Of a stretch of 45,476 nt of DNA, positions 34,280-42,075 are shown piece after piece. Location of the stretch: the NCBI RefSeq assembly GCF_000241305.1, contig NZ_BAEH01000098.1:1-45476 (forward strand). The letters are read 5' to 3'. A program made the position numbers and the translations under genes. The DNA is from Gordonia effusa NBRC 100432. GTDB taxonomy: Bacteria; Actinomycetota; Actinomycetes; Mycobacteriales; Mycobacteriaceae. The notes beneath the pieces are model-generated. The model did no database searches. It saw only the letters and a list, made by a program, of their open reading frames with translations, and had not been told where the DNA came from. Each line of letters starts with the position of its first letter. The first letter of the stretch is position 1.

Positions 34280-34879
34280 ATGACCGACGCGCAGGGAATC
34301 AGAAGGGCGATCGTCATCCACGGCTACCTGGGTAATTCTCAGAAGCATTGGTTCGGGTCACTTACCTCTGAACTCGAAGACGCGGGTGTCGCCGCGCGGG
34401 CGATCGACCTGCCCAACCCGACGCAGCCGCGGTTGGACCAGTGGCTTAACCACCTCGACGGCGAGATAGGGATACCCGACCCCGGACTACTACTCATCAC
34501 ACACAGTCTGGGGTGTCTGACCACCACGGCATATCTTCGACAGCTCGCGTCACCATTCACACTTGGCGGACTCGTGGCAGTCGCGCCGTTTTACGAGGCC
34601 TTGCCGACACTTCCCGAACTGGACGGCTTCATCTCCGATGTCGATGATCCCGCGGGAGGGCTGCGCCAGATCAGTCCTAACATATTGCGGCGCATCATAA
34701 TTCGATCAGATGACGACCCATATGTCCCGCCAGCGCACTCGGACCGATATGCACGGGGTCTCGATGCGTCGGTGGTGATCGATCCGCACGCGGAGCACTT
34801 CTTCGAGGCCACGTATCCGAGTATCTCCGCAGCGGCGAAGGCGATGCTTGGCACGTCGCCGACGACACCGGGGGTGTAG
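34280..34879 (+). CDS. RBBP9/YdeN-type serine hydrolase
   Basis: A 199-residue alpha/beta-hydrolase of the RBBP9/YdeN family. AIVIHGYLGNSQKHWFGSL at the N-terminus is the family oxyanion/tryptophan segment. The nucleophile elbow LLITHSLGCLTT places Ser near residue 76. The Asp of the triad is probably in RSDDDPYVPP (about 145), and the His in VIDPHAEHFFEATYPS (about 170). AGGAGGATC directly precedes the ATG. The substrate is unknown; members are small carboxylesterases or peptidase-like. It lies 72 bases after the cupin gene and is probably in the same IclR-linked unit. Confidence 0.85.
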   Translation: MTDAQGIRRAIVIHGYLGNSQKHWFGSLTSELEDAGVAARAIDLPNPTQPRLDQWLNHLDGEIGIPDPGLLLITHSLGCLTTTAYLRQLASPFTLGGLVAVAPFYEALPTLPELDGFISDVDDPAGGLRQISPNILRRIIIRSDDDPYVPPAHSDRYARGLDASVVIDPHAEHFFEATYPSISAAAKAMLGTSPTTPGV

Positions 34880-34957
34880 GTCCGGCTTCTCGTGCGCCAC
34901 CGCAGCCCCACCGCCTGGTGCGCGACCACCTGACTACCAACCAAGCACTTGCTAGGT

Positions 34958-34963
34958 TACTCT
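34958..34963 (+). promoter_or_regulatory. -10 box for enoyl-CoA hydratase operon
   Basis: TACTCT ends 7 bases before ATG 34971. TAGGTT at 34953 is an alternative box. Confidence 0.45.
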
Positions 34964-34970
34964 CGAAGCC

Positions 34971-35879
34971 ATGAGTGATGCCGTCATCCCATCCGCGCTC
35001 AAGCCCGACGAACTCGGCCCGGAGACCACACCGGTGGCCTACGAAACCGATTCGACCGGCTCGATAGCGTATGTGACCCTCAATCGCCCCGAGTACCGCA
35101 ATGCGCAGAACTCGGTGATGACCTACTCGCTCGACGCCGCATTCCGCCGCGCGGTCGACGATGCCGCGGTCAAGGTCATCGTTCTCCGAGCGAATGGCAA
35201 GCACTTCTCCGCCGGCCACGACATCGGCACACCCGAACGCGACTTCGACACCTTCTATGACAACGCCGCGACACTGTACTGGGATCACACCGACCGCAGC
35301 GGCGGCGATCAGCGTCTCGCCCGTGAGATCGAGGTGTATATGGGTATGTGTCGTCGCTGGCGCGAGATTCCCAAGCCGGTGATCGCTCAAGTCCACGGCG
35401 CATGTATCGCTGGTGGTCTGATGCTCGCCTGGATCGCCGATTTCATCGTCGCGGCCGATGACGCGTTCTTCTCCGATCCCGTTGTGCGCATGGGCATTCC
35501 GGGTGTCGAATACTTCGCGCATGCCTTCGTTCTCGGACCACGTCGCGCCAAGGAGATCTTGTTCACCGGCGAAAGATTCACCGCCACACAGGCTGCCGAC
35601 TGGGGCATGGTCAATCATGTTGTGCCGCGCGATGAGCTGGCCGCAAAGGTCGATGGCATCGCGACGTCGATCGCCGAGATGCCCCAACTGGGTCTCGCTC
35701 TGACCAAGAAGGCCGTCAATATCTGCGAAGACCAGATGGGCTTTCGCAATTCGATGGACTCCGTCTTCGGCTGGCACCACTTTGCGCACTCGGCTAATGC
35801 CGAAGCAGCAGGCGGGGATTCACTCGGCGGAATGGACGCCAAGTCGATGAAAGCTTCAGCCGAGCAAGGTCGCCGCTGA
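34971..35879 (+). CDS. Enoyl-CoA hydratase/isomerase family protein
   Basis: A 302-residue crotonase-fold enzyme, likely hydrating an enoyl-CoA thioester. The oxyanion-hole segments are NGKHFSAGHDIGTPERDFD (about 78-96) and VHGACIAGGLMLAWIADFI (about 140-158). The latter lacks an obvious catalytic Glu at one of the classical positions but keeps Asp/Glu nearby. A loop of about 30 residues (TFYDNAATLYWDHTDRSGGD) is longer than in short-chain hydratases. It begins a tight unit with three acyl-CoA dehydrogenases: its stop is one base before the next ATG. This grouping suggests degradation of a specific acyl-CoA side chain rather than bulk fatty acids. Confidence 0.85.
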   Translation: MSDAVIPSALKPDELGPETTPVAYETDSTGSIAYVTLNRPEYRNAQNSVMTYSLDAAFRRAVDDAAVKVIVLRANGKHFSAGHDIGTPERDFDTFYDNAATLYWDHTDRSGGDQRLAREIEVYMGMCRRWREIPKPVIAQVHGACIAGGLMLAWIADFIVAADDAFFSDPVVRMGIPGVEYFAHAFVLGPRRAKEILFTGERFTATQAADWGMVNHVVPRDELAAKVDGIATSIAEMPQLGLALTKKAVNICEDQMGFRNSMDSVFGWHHFAHSANAEAAGGDSLGGMDAKSMKASAEQGRR

Positions 35880-35880
35880 C

Positions 35881-37092
35881 ATGGACCTACTCTTCGACGA
35901 TGCCGCGCAAGCCTTCCGTGCCGAGGTGCGCGAGTGGCTCGCGGCGCACGTTCCGTCCACGCCGCTCCCCTCCATGGACACTGCCGAAGGCTTTGCGGCA
36001 CACCGCGAGTGGGAAGCGACGATGGCAGCCGACCGGATGTCGGTGGTCAGTTGGCCCGAAGAGTACGGAGGTCGCGACGAGCCCCTGTTGCACTGGGTGA
36101 TCTTCGAGGAGGAATACTACCGATCCGGAGCACCGGGCCGAGTGAGCCAGAACGGCATATTCTTACTCGCCCCAACACTTTTCGAACATGCCACACCCGA
36201 GCAGCTGGCCCGCATCATGCCCCGGATGGCACGTGCCGACGATATCTGGGGCCAGGCGTGGAGCGAGCCCGAGGCAGGCAGTGACTTGGCGTCGCTGCGC
36301 TCGACCGCGACTCGCACCGAGGGCGGCTGGTTACTCAACGGGCAGAAAACCTGGAGTTCACGCTCGAGTTTCGCCGATCTCGCATTCGGACTGTTCCGCT
36401 CGGATAATGCCGGGGCGAGCGAAGCGACGGGGAATGTTGCCGGGGCGAGCGAAGCGACGGGGAAAGTTAAACGCCATCAGGGCTTGACCTATTTCATGTT
36501 CGACCTGCGGGCTCCAGGTGTGACAGTCCGCCCGATCGCACAACTCGACGGCGAACCAGGCTTCGCGGAGTTGTTCTTGGAGAACGTCTTCGTGCCCGAT
36601 GATCCGGCCAATCCGGGCGAGTCCGGGGTAATCGGTGAGGTGAACAACGGCTGGAAAGTCGCCATGAGCACCGCGGCCAACGAGCGTGGCCTCTCATTAC
36701 GTTCGCCCGGACGGTTCCTAGCGACCACCGATCGACTGGTCGATCTGTGGCGCGCGCACTATGCGGACGTACCCACCACTGCCGCAACCGATCTCGGGGT
36801 GGCCGATGCGTGGATCGGTTCGCGCGCTTACGAATTGTCGACCTATGCGACAGTCAGCCGCTTGGCCGCTGGCGGCCAGCTCGGTATGGAGTCCTCGATC
36901 AATAAGGTCTTCTGGTCGCAGTGGGATATCGCCGCGCATGAAACCGCACTCGATCTGCGGGGAGCCGACGCCGAGTTGGCGGACAACTGGACCGATGGCT
37001 ATCTGTTCTCGCTATCCGGGCCGATCTACGCCGGTACCAACGAGATTCAGCGCAATGTGATCGCTGAACGGTTACTCGGTCTCCCTCGGTGA
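35881..37092 (+). CDS. Acyl-CoA dehydrogenase with two repeat units inserted
   Basis: FAD-dependent dehydrogenase of acyl-CoA thioesters, 403 residues. Family runs: NGIFLLAPTLFEHATPEQ; the substrate/FAD loop WGQAWSEPEAGSDLASLRS (about 122-141); NGQKTWSSRSSFADLAF; the C-terminal GPIYAGTNEIQRNVIAERLLG (about 380-400). In the middle beta-domain, residues near 178-196 (NAGASEATG-NVAGASEATG) are encoded by two copies of a 30-bp repeat, an insertion into an otherwise normal sequence between FRSD and the strand beginning RHQGLTYFMF. The fold could tolerate a surface loop there. Second gene of the hydratase-dehydrogenase unit. Confidence 0.9.
   Translation: MDLLFDDAAQAFRAEVREWLAAHVPSTPLPSMDTAEGFAAHREWEATMAADRMSVVSWPEEYGGRDEPLLHWVIFEEEYYRSGAPGRVSQNGIFLLAPTLFEHATPEQLARIMPRMARADDIWGQAWSEPEAGSDLASLRSTATRTEGGWLLNGQKTWSSRSSFADLAFGLFRSDNAGASEATGNVAGASEATGKVKRHQGLTYFMFDLRAPGVTVRPIAQLDGEPGFAELFLENVFVPDDPANPGESGVIGEVNNGWKVAMSTAANERGLSLRSPGRFLATTDRLVDLWRAHYADVPTTAATDLGVADAWIGSRAYELSTYATVSRLAAGGQLGMESSINKVFWSQWDIAAHETALDLRGADAELADNWTDGYLFSLSGPIYAGTNEIQRNVIAERLLGLPR
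36409..36464 (+). repeat. Two 30-bp repeat units inside the acyl-CoA dehydrogenase
   Basis: GCCGGGGCGAGCGAAGCGAC plus GGGGAA occurs at 36409 and 36439, an exact 30-base period. Its core GGGCGAGCGAAGCGACGGG is the same as the five-copy repeat at 10871-11002, here read in a third frame as AGASEATG. Confidence 0.9.
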
Positions 37093-37107
37093 CCAGGAAG
37101 ACGTGAG

Positions 37108-38106
37108 ATGAAATTCCTCCTCAAAGAAGAACACGACGATCTGGCCGCCGCGATTGACGCCATGCTTGCCAAGGCCGATGTCGCCACCGCTGCGCGCGCC
37201 TGGGCGGACGAAAAATACGAAGCGGGACTGGACATCTGGCAGGCACTTACCGATATCGGCGTAGCCGGGCTGCTGGTCCCCGACGAATACGGTGGAAGTG
37301 GCGCAGGTGCCGTCGAGATGGTCGTCGCCGCCGAGCAATTGGGTCGGCACGCGGTCCCGGGACCGGTCGCCGAAACATTGGGCGGCGTCCCAATATTGTT
37401 GCGCGACACCGGCTCAGTCCAACAACTCGAGGCCCACGCGCGTGGCGATCTCACTACCCTAGCGGCGGCTCCATTCGCCCCACGCGCCGTGGACACCGAA
37501 GTAGCCACCGCATATCTGCTCGACGGCGCCACGCTGTCCGAGGGCATCGCCGGGCAGCTGAAACAATCGGTCGACCCCACGCGCCGCCTGGCGACACTGA
37601 CCGCGGGTGAGGTCCTCGATACCAACGTAGACGGTTCGGCCGCAATCGATTACGCGGTGCTGGCCACCGCCGCACAACTACTGGGTATGGGCCAGACGAT
37701 GTTGACGATCGCAGCGGATTACGCCAAGTCGCGCAACCAATTCGGCAAACCCATCGGTTCTTTCCAGGCAGTCAAACACCACCTGGCCGACGTCGTGGTC
37801 GCGCTGGAAATGGCTCGCCCACTAGTGCTCGGTGCGGCGCTCGCACTCGACGGGCAGGTACCCGACACCGTGCTGGTTACGCGCGAGGTCTCCGCCGCGA
37901 AGGTCGCGGCCGGCGATGCCGCGTATCTCGCCGCGCGCAAATCACTTCAGGTGATGGGCGCGATCGGTTACACCGCCGAACACGACATCTCGCTATTCAT
38001 CACGAAGACTCGTGCACTGGTAAGCACCTGGGGTACCGGGGCACTACACCGGGAACTCATTCTCGAAAGCTTGCGCCGCACCGGGACCAGCGAGACGCCG
38101 CGATGA
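37108..38106 (+). CDS. Acyl-CoA dehydrogenase, short type (possible heteromer partner)
   Basis: A 332-residue acyl-CoA dehydrogenase, shorter than the usual 380-400. It has the N-terminal helical domain (GLLVPDEYGGSGAGAVEM), a reduced middle region, and the C-terminal helix motif KSRNQFGKPIGSFQAVKHHLADVVV (about 210-235). It ends SLQVMGAIGYTAEHDISLFITKTRALV. It lacks the SEPEAGSD-type loop seen in the previous gene. Short members of this kind in mycobacteria form alpha2-beta2 enzymes with a neighbour, for example in cholesterol side-chain breakdown. It lies 15 bases after the previous gene and overlaps the next by ATGA. Confidence 0.88.
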   Translation: MKFLLKEEHDDLAAAIDAMLAKADVATAARAWADEKYEAGLDIWQALTDIGVAGLLVPDEYGGSGAGAVEMVVAAEQLGRHAVPGPVAETLGGVPILLRDTGSVQQLEAHARGDLTTLAAAPFAPRAVDTEVATAYLLDGATLSEGIAGQLKQSVDPTRRLATLTAGEVLDTNVDGSAAIDYAVLATAAQLLGMGQTMLTIAADYAKSRNQFGKPIGSFQAVKHHLADVVVALEMARPLVLGAALALDGQVPDTVLVTREVSAAKVAAGDAAYLAARKSLQVMGAIGYTAEHDISLFITKTRALVSTWGTGALHRELILESLRRTGTSETPR

Positions 38107-39197
38107 CCAACGCTGCCGCGGTGTCCGCGCAAGAGGTTGCCGCACTACGGGATTCAGTTCGCGAGGTCATCCGCCGACGAGGTGACCACGCGCTGCGGGA
38201 TGCGTTCGGCTCCGCATCGCGATACGACGCGGACCTGTGGACTACGCTCTGCCAACAGGTGGGAGTCGCCGCGCTCGCGATCCCCGAGGAGTACGGCGGC
38301 GTTGGCGCATCCTGGTTGGAAACCGCTGCGGTGACCGAAGAGCTCGGCGGATCGCTGTCGGGCGTGCCGATGTTGGCATCTGCTGTGATGGCGACCGGCG
38401 CTTTGCTACTGAGCGGCGACGATGCCGTCTGTACGCAATTGCTACCCGATCTGGCAGACGGGTCACGCACCGCGGCGCTATGCTGGTCCGCGCACCAGGA
38501 TTGGAATCGCTCCGGAGTCGCCGCCGACGCCGGATTACTCACCGGCACAGCCAATTACGTGATCAACGCCGAATCCGCCGATCTGCTGGTGGTGTTCGCC
38601 GGTTCCGCCGCCGACACTCGTCCGGCCACGCTGCATTACGTCGACGCGGCGACCGCGGGCGTAGATGTCACACCACTCCCGGTTCTCGATCCGACGCGGC
38701 CGATGGCCCGCGTCACCTTTAACGATGTTCCGGCAAGCGCGGTGTCCTCCGACCCGGGCGTATTCAGCCGACTGCGGGACCTGACCTGGGCATTGCTGGC
38801 AGTAGAGCAGGTCGGTGGAGCGGCCGCAGCACTCGACCTCACCGTCGAATACACCAAGTCTCGCAAGCAATTCGGACGAGTTATCGGTTCCTTCCAGGCG
38901 CTTAAGCATCGGATGGCCGATATGTACGCCGACGTCGAGACGTCGCGGTCGATCGCATACGCGGCGGTCGAAGCGATAGTTTCAGGTGCCGCCGACGCCA
39001 GTGAAGTGGCAGCGTCTGCCCATGTCTATTGTTCCGAGGCATTTCGTCGGGTAACCGGCGAGGCCATCCAACTTCACGGCGGCATCGGCATCACGTGGGA
39101 ACACGACATCCAACTGTATTTCAAACGGGCACAGGGAAGTTCGCAATTGTTGGGTCAACCGCACGAGGTGATCGCGGAGCTCAGCGCCAACCTCTGA
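38103..39197 (+). CDS. Acyl-CoA dehydrogenase (third of the unit)
   Basis: A 364-residue acyl-CoA dehydrogenase. Runs: ALAIPEEYGGVGASWLETA, KSRKQFGRVIGSFQALKHRMADMY (about 253-276) and the C-terminal LHGGIGITWEHDIQLYFKRAQGS. ATG 38103 overlaps the previous stop by 4 bases, so the two are coupled, as expected for subunits of one heteromeric enzyme. It ends 38 bases before the convergent acyl-CoA synthetase. Which subunit carries the catalytic base cannot be settled without alignment. Confidence 0.88.
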   Translation: MTNAAAVSAQEVAALRDSVREVIRRRGDHALRDAFGSASRYDADLWTTLCQQVGVAALAIPEEYGGVGASWLETAAVTEELGGSLSGVPMLASAVMATGALLLSGDDAVCTQLLPDLADGSRTAALCWSAHQDWNRSGVAADAGLLTGTANYVINAESADLLVVFAGSAADTRPATLHYVDAATAGVDVTPLPVLDPTRPMARVTFNDVPASAVSSDPGVFSRLRDLTWALLAVEQVGGAAAALDLTVEYTKSRKQFGRVIGSFQALKHRMADMYADVETSRSIAYAAVEAIVSGAADASEVAASAHVYCSEAFRRVTGEAIQLHGGIGITWEHDIQLYFKRAQGSSQLLGQPHEVIAELSANL

Positions 39198-39235
39198 CCG
39201 CGTGGGGCCAAGCTCCAAGTGTCGCACGGGCCGAT

Positions 39236-40942
39236 CTACCCAACTAGATCCTCATACCGATACTCGGTCGAAATCGATTGTCCCGCACCGTGTGCGCTCG
39301 CTTCGCGCTGCTGCAACTCGACACGGCGGATCTTGCCCGAGATAGTCTTGGGCAACTCGAAGAACTCGACGCGGCGCACCTTAAGATAGGGCGCCAGGTG
39401 ATCGCGCGAATACTCGAGTATCGCCTTGGCGGTCTCCTCATTCGGTTCCCATCCGGCAGCCAGACTGACATACGCCTTGGGTACCGCCAGCCGAGTATCG
39501 TCTGGCTGCGGTACCACCGCCGCCTCGACCACCGCCGGGTGCTCGATGAGCACACTTTCCAGTTCGAATGGCGAGACTTTGTAATCCGAAGACTTGAAGA
39601 CGTCGTCGATGCGTCCGACATACGTGATGTACCCATCCGAATCACGTTGCGCCACATCGCCGGTGTGGTAGTAACCACCGGCCATCACCTGTTCGTTCCG
39701 TGCCGGATCGCCGAGATAGCCGGTCATCAGATTCATCGGATTCCGGGACAGGTCCAAGCAAATCTCACCCTCGTCACCGAGCTCGCCGGTCAGCGGATCG
39801 ACTAGCACCACCGGCACGCCCGGCATCGGTCGCCCCATCGATCCGGCCTTCACCGGTTGGCCAGGCGTATTGCCCACCTGAAGGGTTGTTTCCGTCTGCC
39901 CAAAACCGTCGCGAATCGTCAGCCCCCACGCCTGCTCCACCTGTCGGATCACGTCGGGATTCAACGGCTCGCCCGCGCCGAGAACTTCCCGCAGTCCCGT
40001 GGGTTTCGCGCCAAGGTCCGCCTGAATCAGCATGCGCCACACCGTCGGTGGCGCGCAGAAGGTATTTACCGCCGCCCTGTGCAATTGCCCCAGCAGAGCC
40101 GCGGCGTCGAATCGCGAGTAGTTGTAGACGAAGATCGTCGACTCCGCGATCCACGGCGCGAAGAAGCAACTCCACGCGTGCTTGGCCCATCCGGGAGAAC
40201 TGATCGCTAGATGTACATCGCCGGGACGCAATCCGATCCATGCGACGGTGGTGAAATGTCCTACGGCATAACTGATCTGCGAATGCTCCACGAGTTTCGG
40301 TTTGCTTGTGGTGCCTGACGTGAAGTAGATCAGCATCGGCTCGTCGACGGAGGTCACCGACTCGAACGGTCCCGCCGACTCGACGTCGGCCGAGTCGGAA
40401 TACGAATGCCAACCACTCTCCTCACCGCCGACGACAATCCGCAGGTAATCGCCATCGATATCGGTGAACTTGGATGCATCTGCGAGATTCGTTATGACAC
40501 AACGTGCTTGGCCGCGGTCGATGCGGTCGCGCAAGTCGTCGGGCCCAAGTGCCGCAGTCGTCGGCATCACGATGGCGCCCAGTTTCATTACCGCGAGCAT
40601 TACCTCCCACAACTCGACCTGGTTGCCGAGCATCAGAATCACTCTGTCGCCCTTTGTGATTCCCAATCCGGAGAGCCACGTGGCTACCTGATCCGAACGC
40701 CGTGCCATCTCATCAAAGGTCACCTTGAGGTCGGAGCCGTCCTGCTCGGCGATCCAGAGTGCGATGCCGTCGTTTCCGCGCGCGAATGCGTCGAACCAGT
40801 CGATCGCCCAGTTAAAAGAACCCGTCAATCGCGGCCAGCGAAATTCGGCGACGGCGCGGTCGTAGTCGCTGATCGTTTCAATCAGCTGGTCACGACTGAG
40901 GCGATAGAGGTCGGTGTTGGTAGACATGCCTTTATGATCCAC
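39236..40942 (-). CDS. AMP-forming acyl-CoA synthetase
   Basis: Activates a carboxylic acid to its CoA thioester through an acyl-adenylate, 568 residues. ATP-binding P-loop MLIYFTSGTTSKPKLVEHS (about 205-220), RDGFGQTETTLQVGN (A5), then GYYHTGDVAQRDSDGYITYVGR, and the catalytic-lysine segment LPKTISGKIRRVEL near the end. It resembles medium-chain acyl-CoA synthetases (MACS type). The GTG at 40942 is given; ATG 40927 (MSTNTDLYRL), five codons in, is at least as likely. It is convergent with the dehydrogenase unit and may supply that pathway, which is an inference from position. Confidence 0.9.
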   Translation of the reverse strand: MDHKGMSTNTDLYRLSRDQLIETISDYDRAVAEFRWPRLTGSFNWAIDWFDAFARGNDGIALWIAEQDGSDLKVTFDEMARRSDQVATWLSGLGITKGDRVILMLGNQVELWEVMLAVMKLGAIVMPTTAALGPDDLRDRIDRGQARCVITNLADASKFTDIDGDYLRIVVGGEESGWHSYSDSADVESAGPFESVTSVDEPMLIYFTSGTTSKPKLVEHSQISYAVGHFTTVAWIGLRPGDVHLAISSPGWAKHAWSCFFAPWIAESTIFVYNYSRFDAAALLGQLHRAAVNTFCAPPTVWRMLIQADLGAKPTGLREVLGAGEPLNPDVIRQVEQAWGLTIRDGFGQTETTLQVGNTPGQPVKAGSMGRPMPGVPVVLVDPLTGELGDEGEICLDLSRNPMNLMTGYLGDPARNEQVMAGGYYHTGDVAQRDSDGYITYVGRIDDVFKSSDYKVSPFELESVLIEHPAVVEAAVVPQPDDTRLAVPKAYVSLAAGWEPNEETAKAILEYSRDHLAPYLKVRRVEFFELPKTISGKIRRVELQQREASAHGAGQSISTEYRYEDLVG

Positions 40943-41012
40943 GTCACATCGTCAGTCGACCACCCTCCGAAGAGGGTATCCGTTCACGCCGTGGCTGAAG
41001 GAGGCGCCGGAG

Positions 41013-41285
41013 TCAATCTCCGTCGAGTCCAAGTTCGGACTTGACGTCTTCCCATTTGTGGCGCTCACCGTTGTCATTGGCGATAGCCTCGCGAAGAGCA
41101 TCCGCGTCAGCTTCGTCTTCAAGTTGTTCGAAATAGGCGAGGTCATCGGCGCTGACGAGGGCGGCGGCCGGCTTTCCGTGTCGGGTGATGATCACTCGTT
41201 CACCGGTGTAAGCGGTGCGAGCGATGGTGTCGCCTAGCGTGGCACGCAGGTCTGCGACTGCGATTTCGGTATGTGCGGTGCTCAT
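41013..41285 (-). CDS. Phd/YefM-type antitoxin
   Basis: A 90-residue protein. The N-terminal AVADLRATLGDTIARTAYTGERVIITRHGKPAAALVSADDLAY is the Phd/YefM DNA-binding fold (about 8-50). The acidic C-terminus (EQLEDEADADALREAIANDN) would be the toxin-neutralising segment. ATG 41285 is chosen over an open frame to 41321, because TATCTT lies 6 bases upstream on the minus strand, fitting leaderless translation. Unusually, the RelE-like partner is not downstream but divergent, starting 74 bases away on the plus strand. Confidence 0.85.
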   Translation of the reverse strand: MSTAHTEIAVADLRATLGDTIARTAYTGERVIITRHGKPAAALVSADDLAYFEQLEDEADADALREAIANDNGERHKWEDVKSELGLDGD

Positions 41286-41291
41286 GTCACC

Positions 41292-41297
41292 AAGATA
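41292..41297 (-). promoter_or_regulatory. -10 box for the antitoxin
   Basis: TATCTT on the minus strand ends 6 bases before ATG 41285. Confidence 0.5.
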
Positions 41298-41330
41298 GAC
41301 CTTATGCCCAAACTGTATCAACTGAACTCT

Positions 41331-41348
41331 TTGTACAAAAAGTACAAT
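41331..41348. promoter_or_regulatory. Palindrome overlapping the toxin -10 box
   Basis: TTGTAC-AAAAA-GTACAA (41331-41347) overlaps a perfect TACAAT -10 (41343-41348) for the plus-strand gene. It is well placed for the Phd-type protein to repress the toxin promoter and lies about 50 bases upstream of the antitoxin start. Confidence 0.6.
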
Positions 41349-41359
41349 AGGGCTACGGT

Positions 41360-41629
41360 GTGACCGTGAGCAGGTACACGGTCAACATCACCAGCACCGC
41401 TCGCAAAGAGCTGGCCAAAATCGTCCGTGCTAACGCGCAACTCGGCAAGCAACTCGGCAGCGCAATAGACGCACTCGCCGACAATCCACGACCCCACGGC
41501 TGCAAGAAGCTCCAGAGTGTCGAGGGGTACCGCATTCGCGTTCGCGAGTACCGCGTGCTCTATACGGTCAGCGATGCGGCAATCACCGTGCAGGTGTTCC
41601 GCGTTTCTAAGCGCGGCGCGGCGTACTGA
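41360..41629 (+). CDS. RelE/ParE-superfamily toxin
   Basis: An 89-residue protein of the RelE/ParE superfamily. RYTVNITSTARKELAKIV is the first strand and helix, DNPRPHGCKKLQSVEGYRIRVREYRVLYTV is the diagnostic sheet, and FRVSKRGAAY the tail. RelE-type mRNA interferases use basic residues in that sheet, and several are present. GTG 41360 is used; GTG 41366 is possible. A TACAAT box inside a palindrome lies 11 bases upstream. Its orientation opposite to the antitoxin is atypical, since most such pairs are antitoxin-first operons. Confidence 0.85.
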   Translation: MTVSRYTVNITSTARKELAKIVRANAQLGKQLGSAIDALADNPRPHGCKKLQSVEGYRIRVREYRVLYTVSDAAITVQVFRVSKRGAAY

Positions 41630-41654
41630 CACCTACGACGGTCCGGACCTGACC

Positions 41655-41660
41655 TAGGCT
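41655..41660 (+). promoter_or_regulatory. -10 box for leaderless transcript of 41667
   Basis: TAGGCT ends 6 bases before ATG 41667. Confidence 0.5.
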
Positions 41661-41666
41661 ACGAGC

Positions 41667-42008
41667 ATGAACAGGGCGGCCGACGTGCTACTCGCGTTGT
41701 TATGGGTAGCGGGTCAGGTATGCACTGCTGTCGCGATGTTCGCGATCGCTCTGGCCGGAACTATGGGAACCGCGAACTGTAATCGTCCCGACCCGTGCGG
41801 CAGTCAAACGTGGCTGGACGTCGGATGGTGGTTCGGCGTGGGAACTGTCATCGTGATCCCACTCACCTCGTGGATATTCGCTGTCATTCGCGGTAGCACC
41901 GGACGCTGGGGATCGCCGATGATTCTGATCGGTCTCATCGTGATGATTATCGCCGCGTTCATCATGTTCCAGATGTTCCTTCAGGCGGGCCCGGTTTCCG
42001 ACCCGTGA
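41667..42008 (+). CDS. Small membrane protein, unknown function
   Basis: A 113-residue protein with three predicted helices: near 6-30, 50-70 and 82-105. Between the first and second is a probably extracytoplasmic loop with two Cys (NCNRPDPCGS), which could be disulfide-bonded. I do not recognise the family. A TAGGCT box 6 bases before ATG indicates leaderless expression. It ends just before a bidirectional terminator shared with the convergent clpC. Confidence 0.7.
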   Translation: MNRAADVLLALLWVAGQVCTAVAMFAIALAGTMGTANCNRPDPCGSQTWLDVGWWFGVGTVIVIPLTSWIFAVIRGSTGRWGSPMILIGLIVMIIAAFIMFQMFLQAGPVSDP

Positions 42009-42016
42009 GGGCGGAC

Positions 42017-42057
42017 AAAAACCAGCGGCGCAATCCTCAATCAGATTGCGCCGCTGG
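42017..42057 (-). terminator. Intrinsic terminator of clpC
   Basis: CCAGCGGCGCAAT (42022-42034) pairs perfectly with ATTGCGCCGCTGG (42045-42057). On the minus strand it is followed by TTTTTG, a classical U-tract for clpC. It can also stop the plus-strand gene from 41667, though with a weaker tail. Confidence 0.85.
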
Positions 42058-42075
42058 CGTATTCAATTGTTATAC

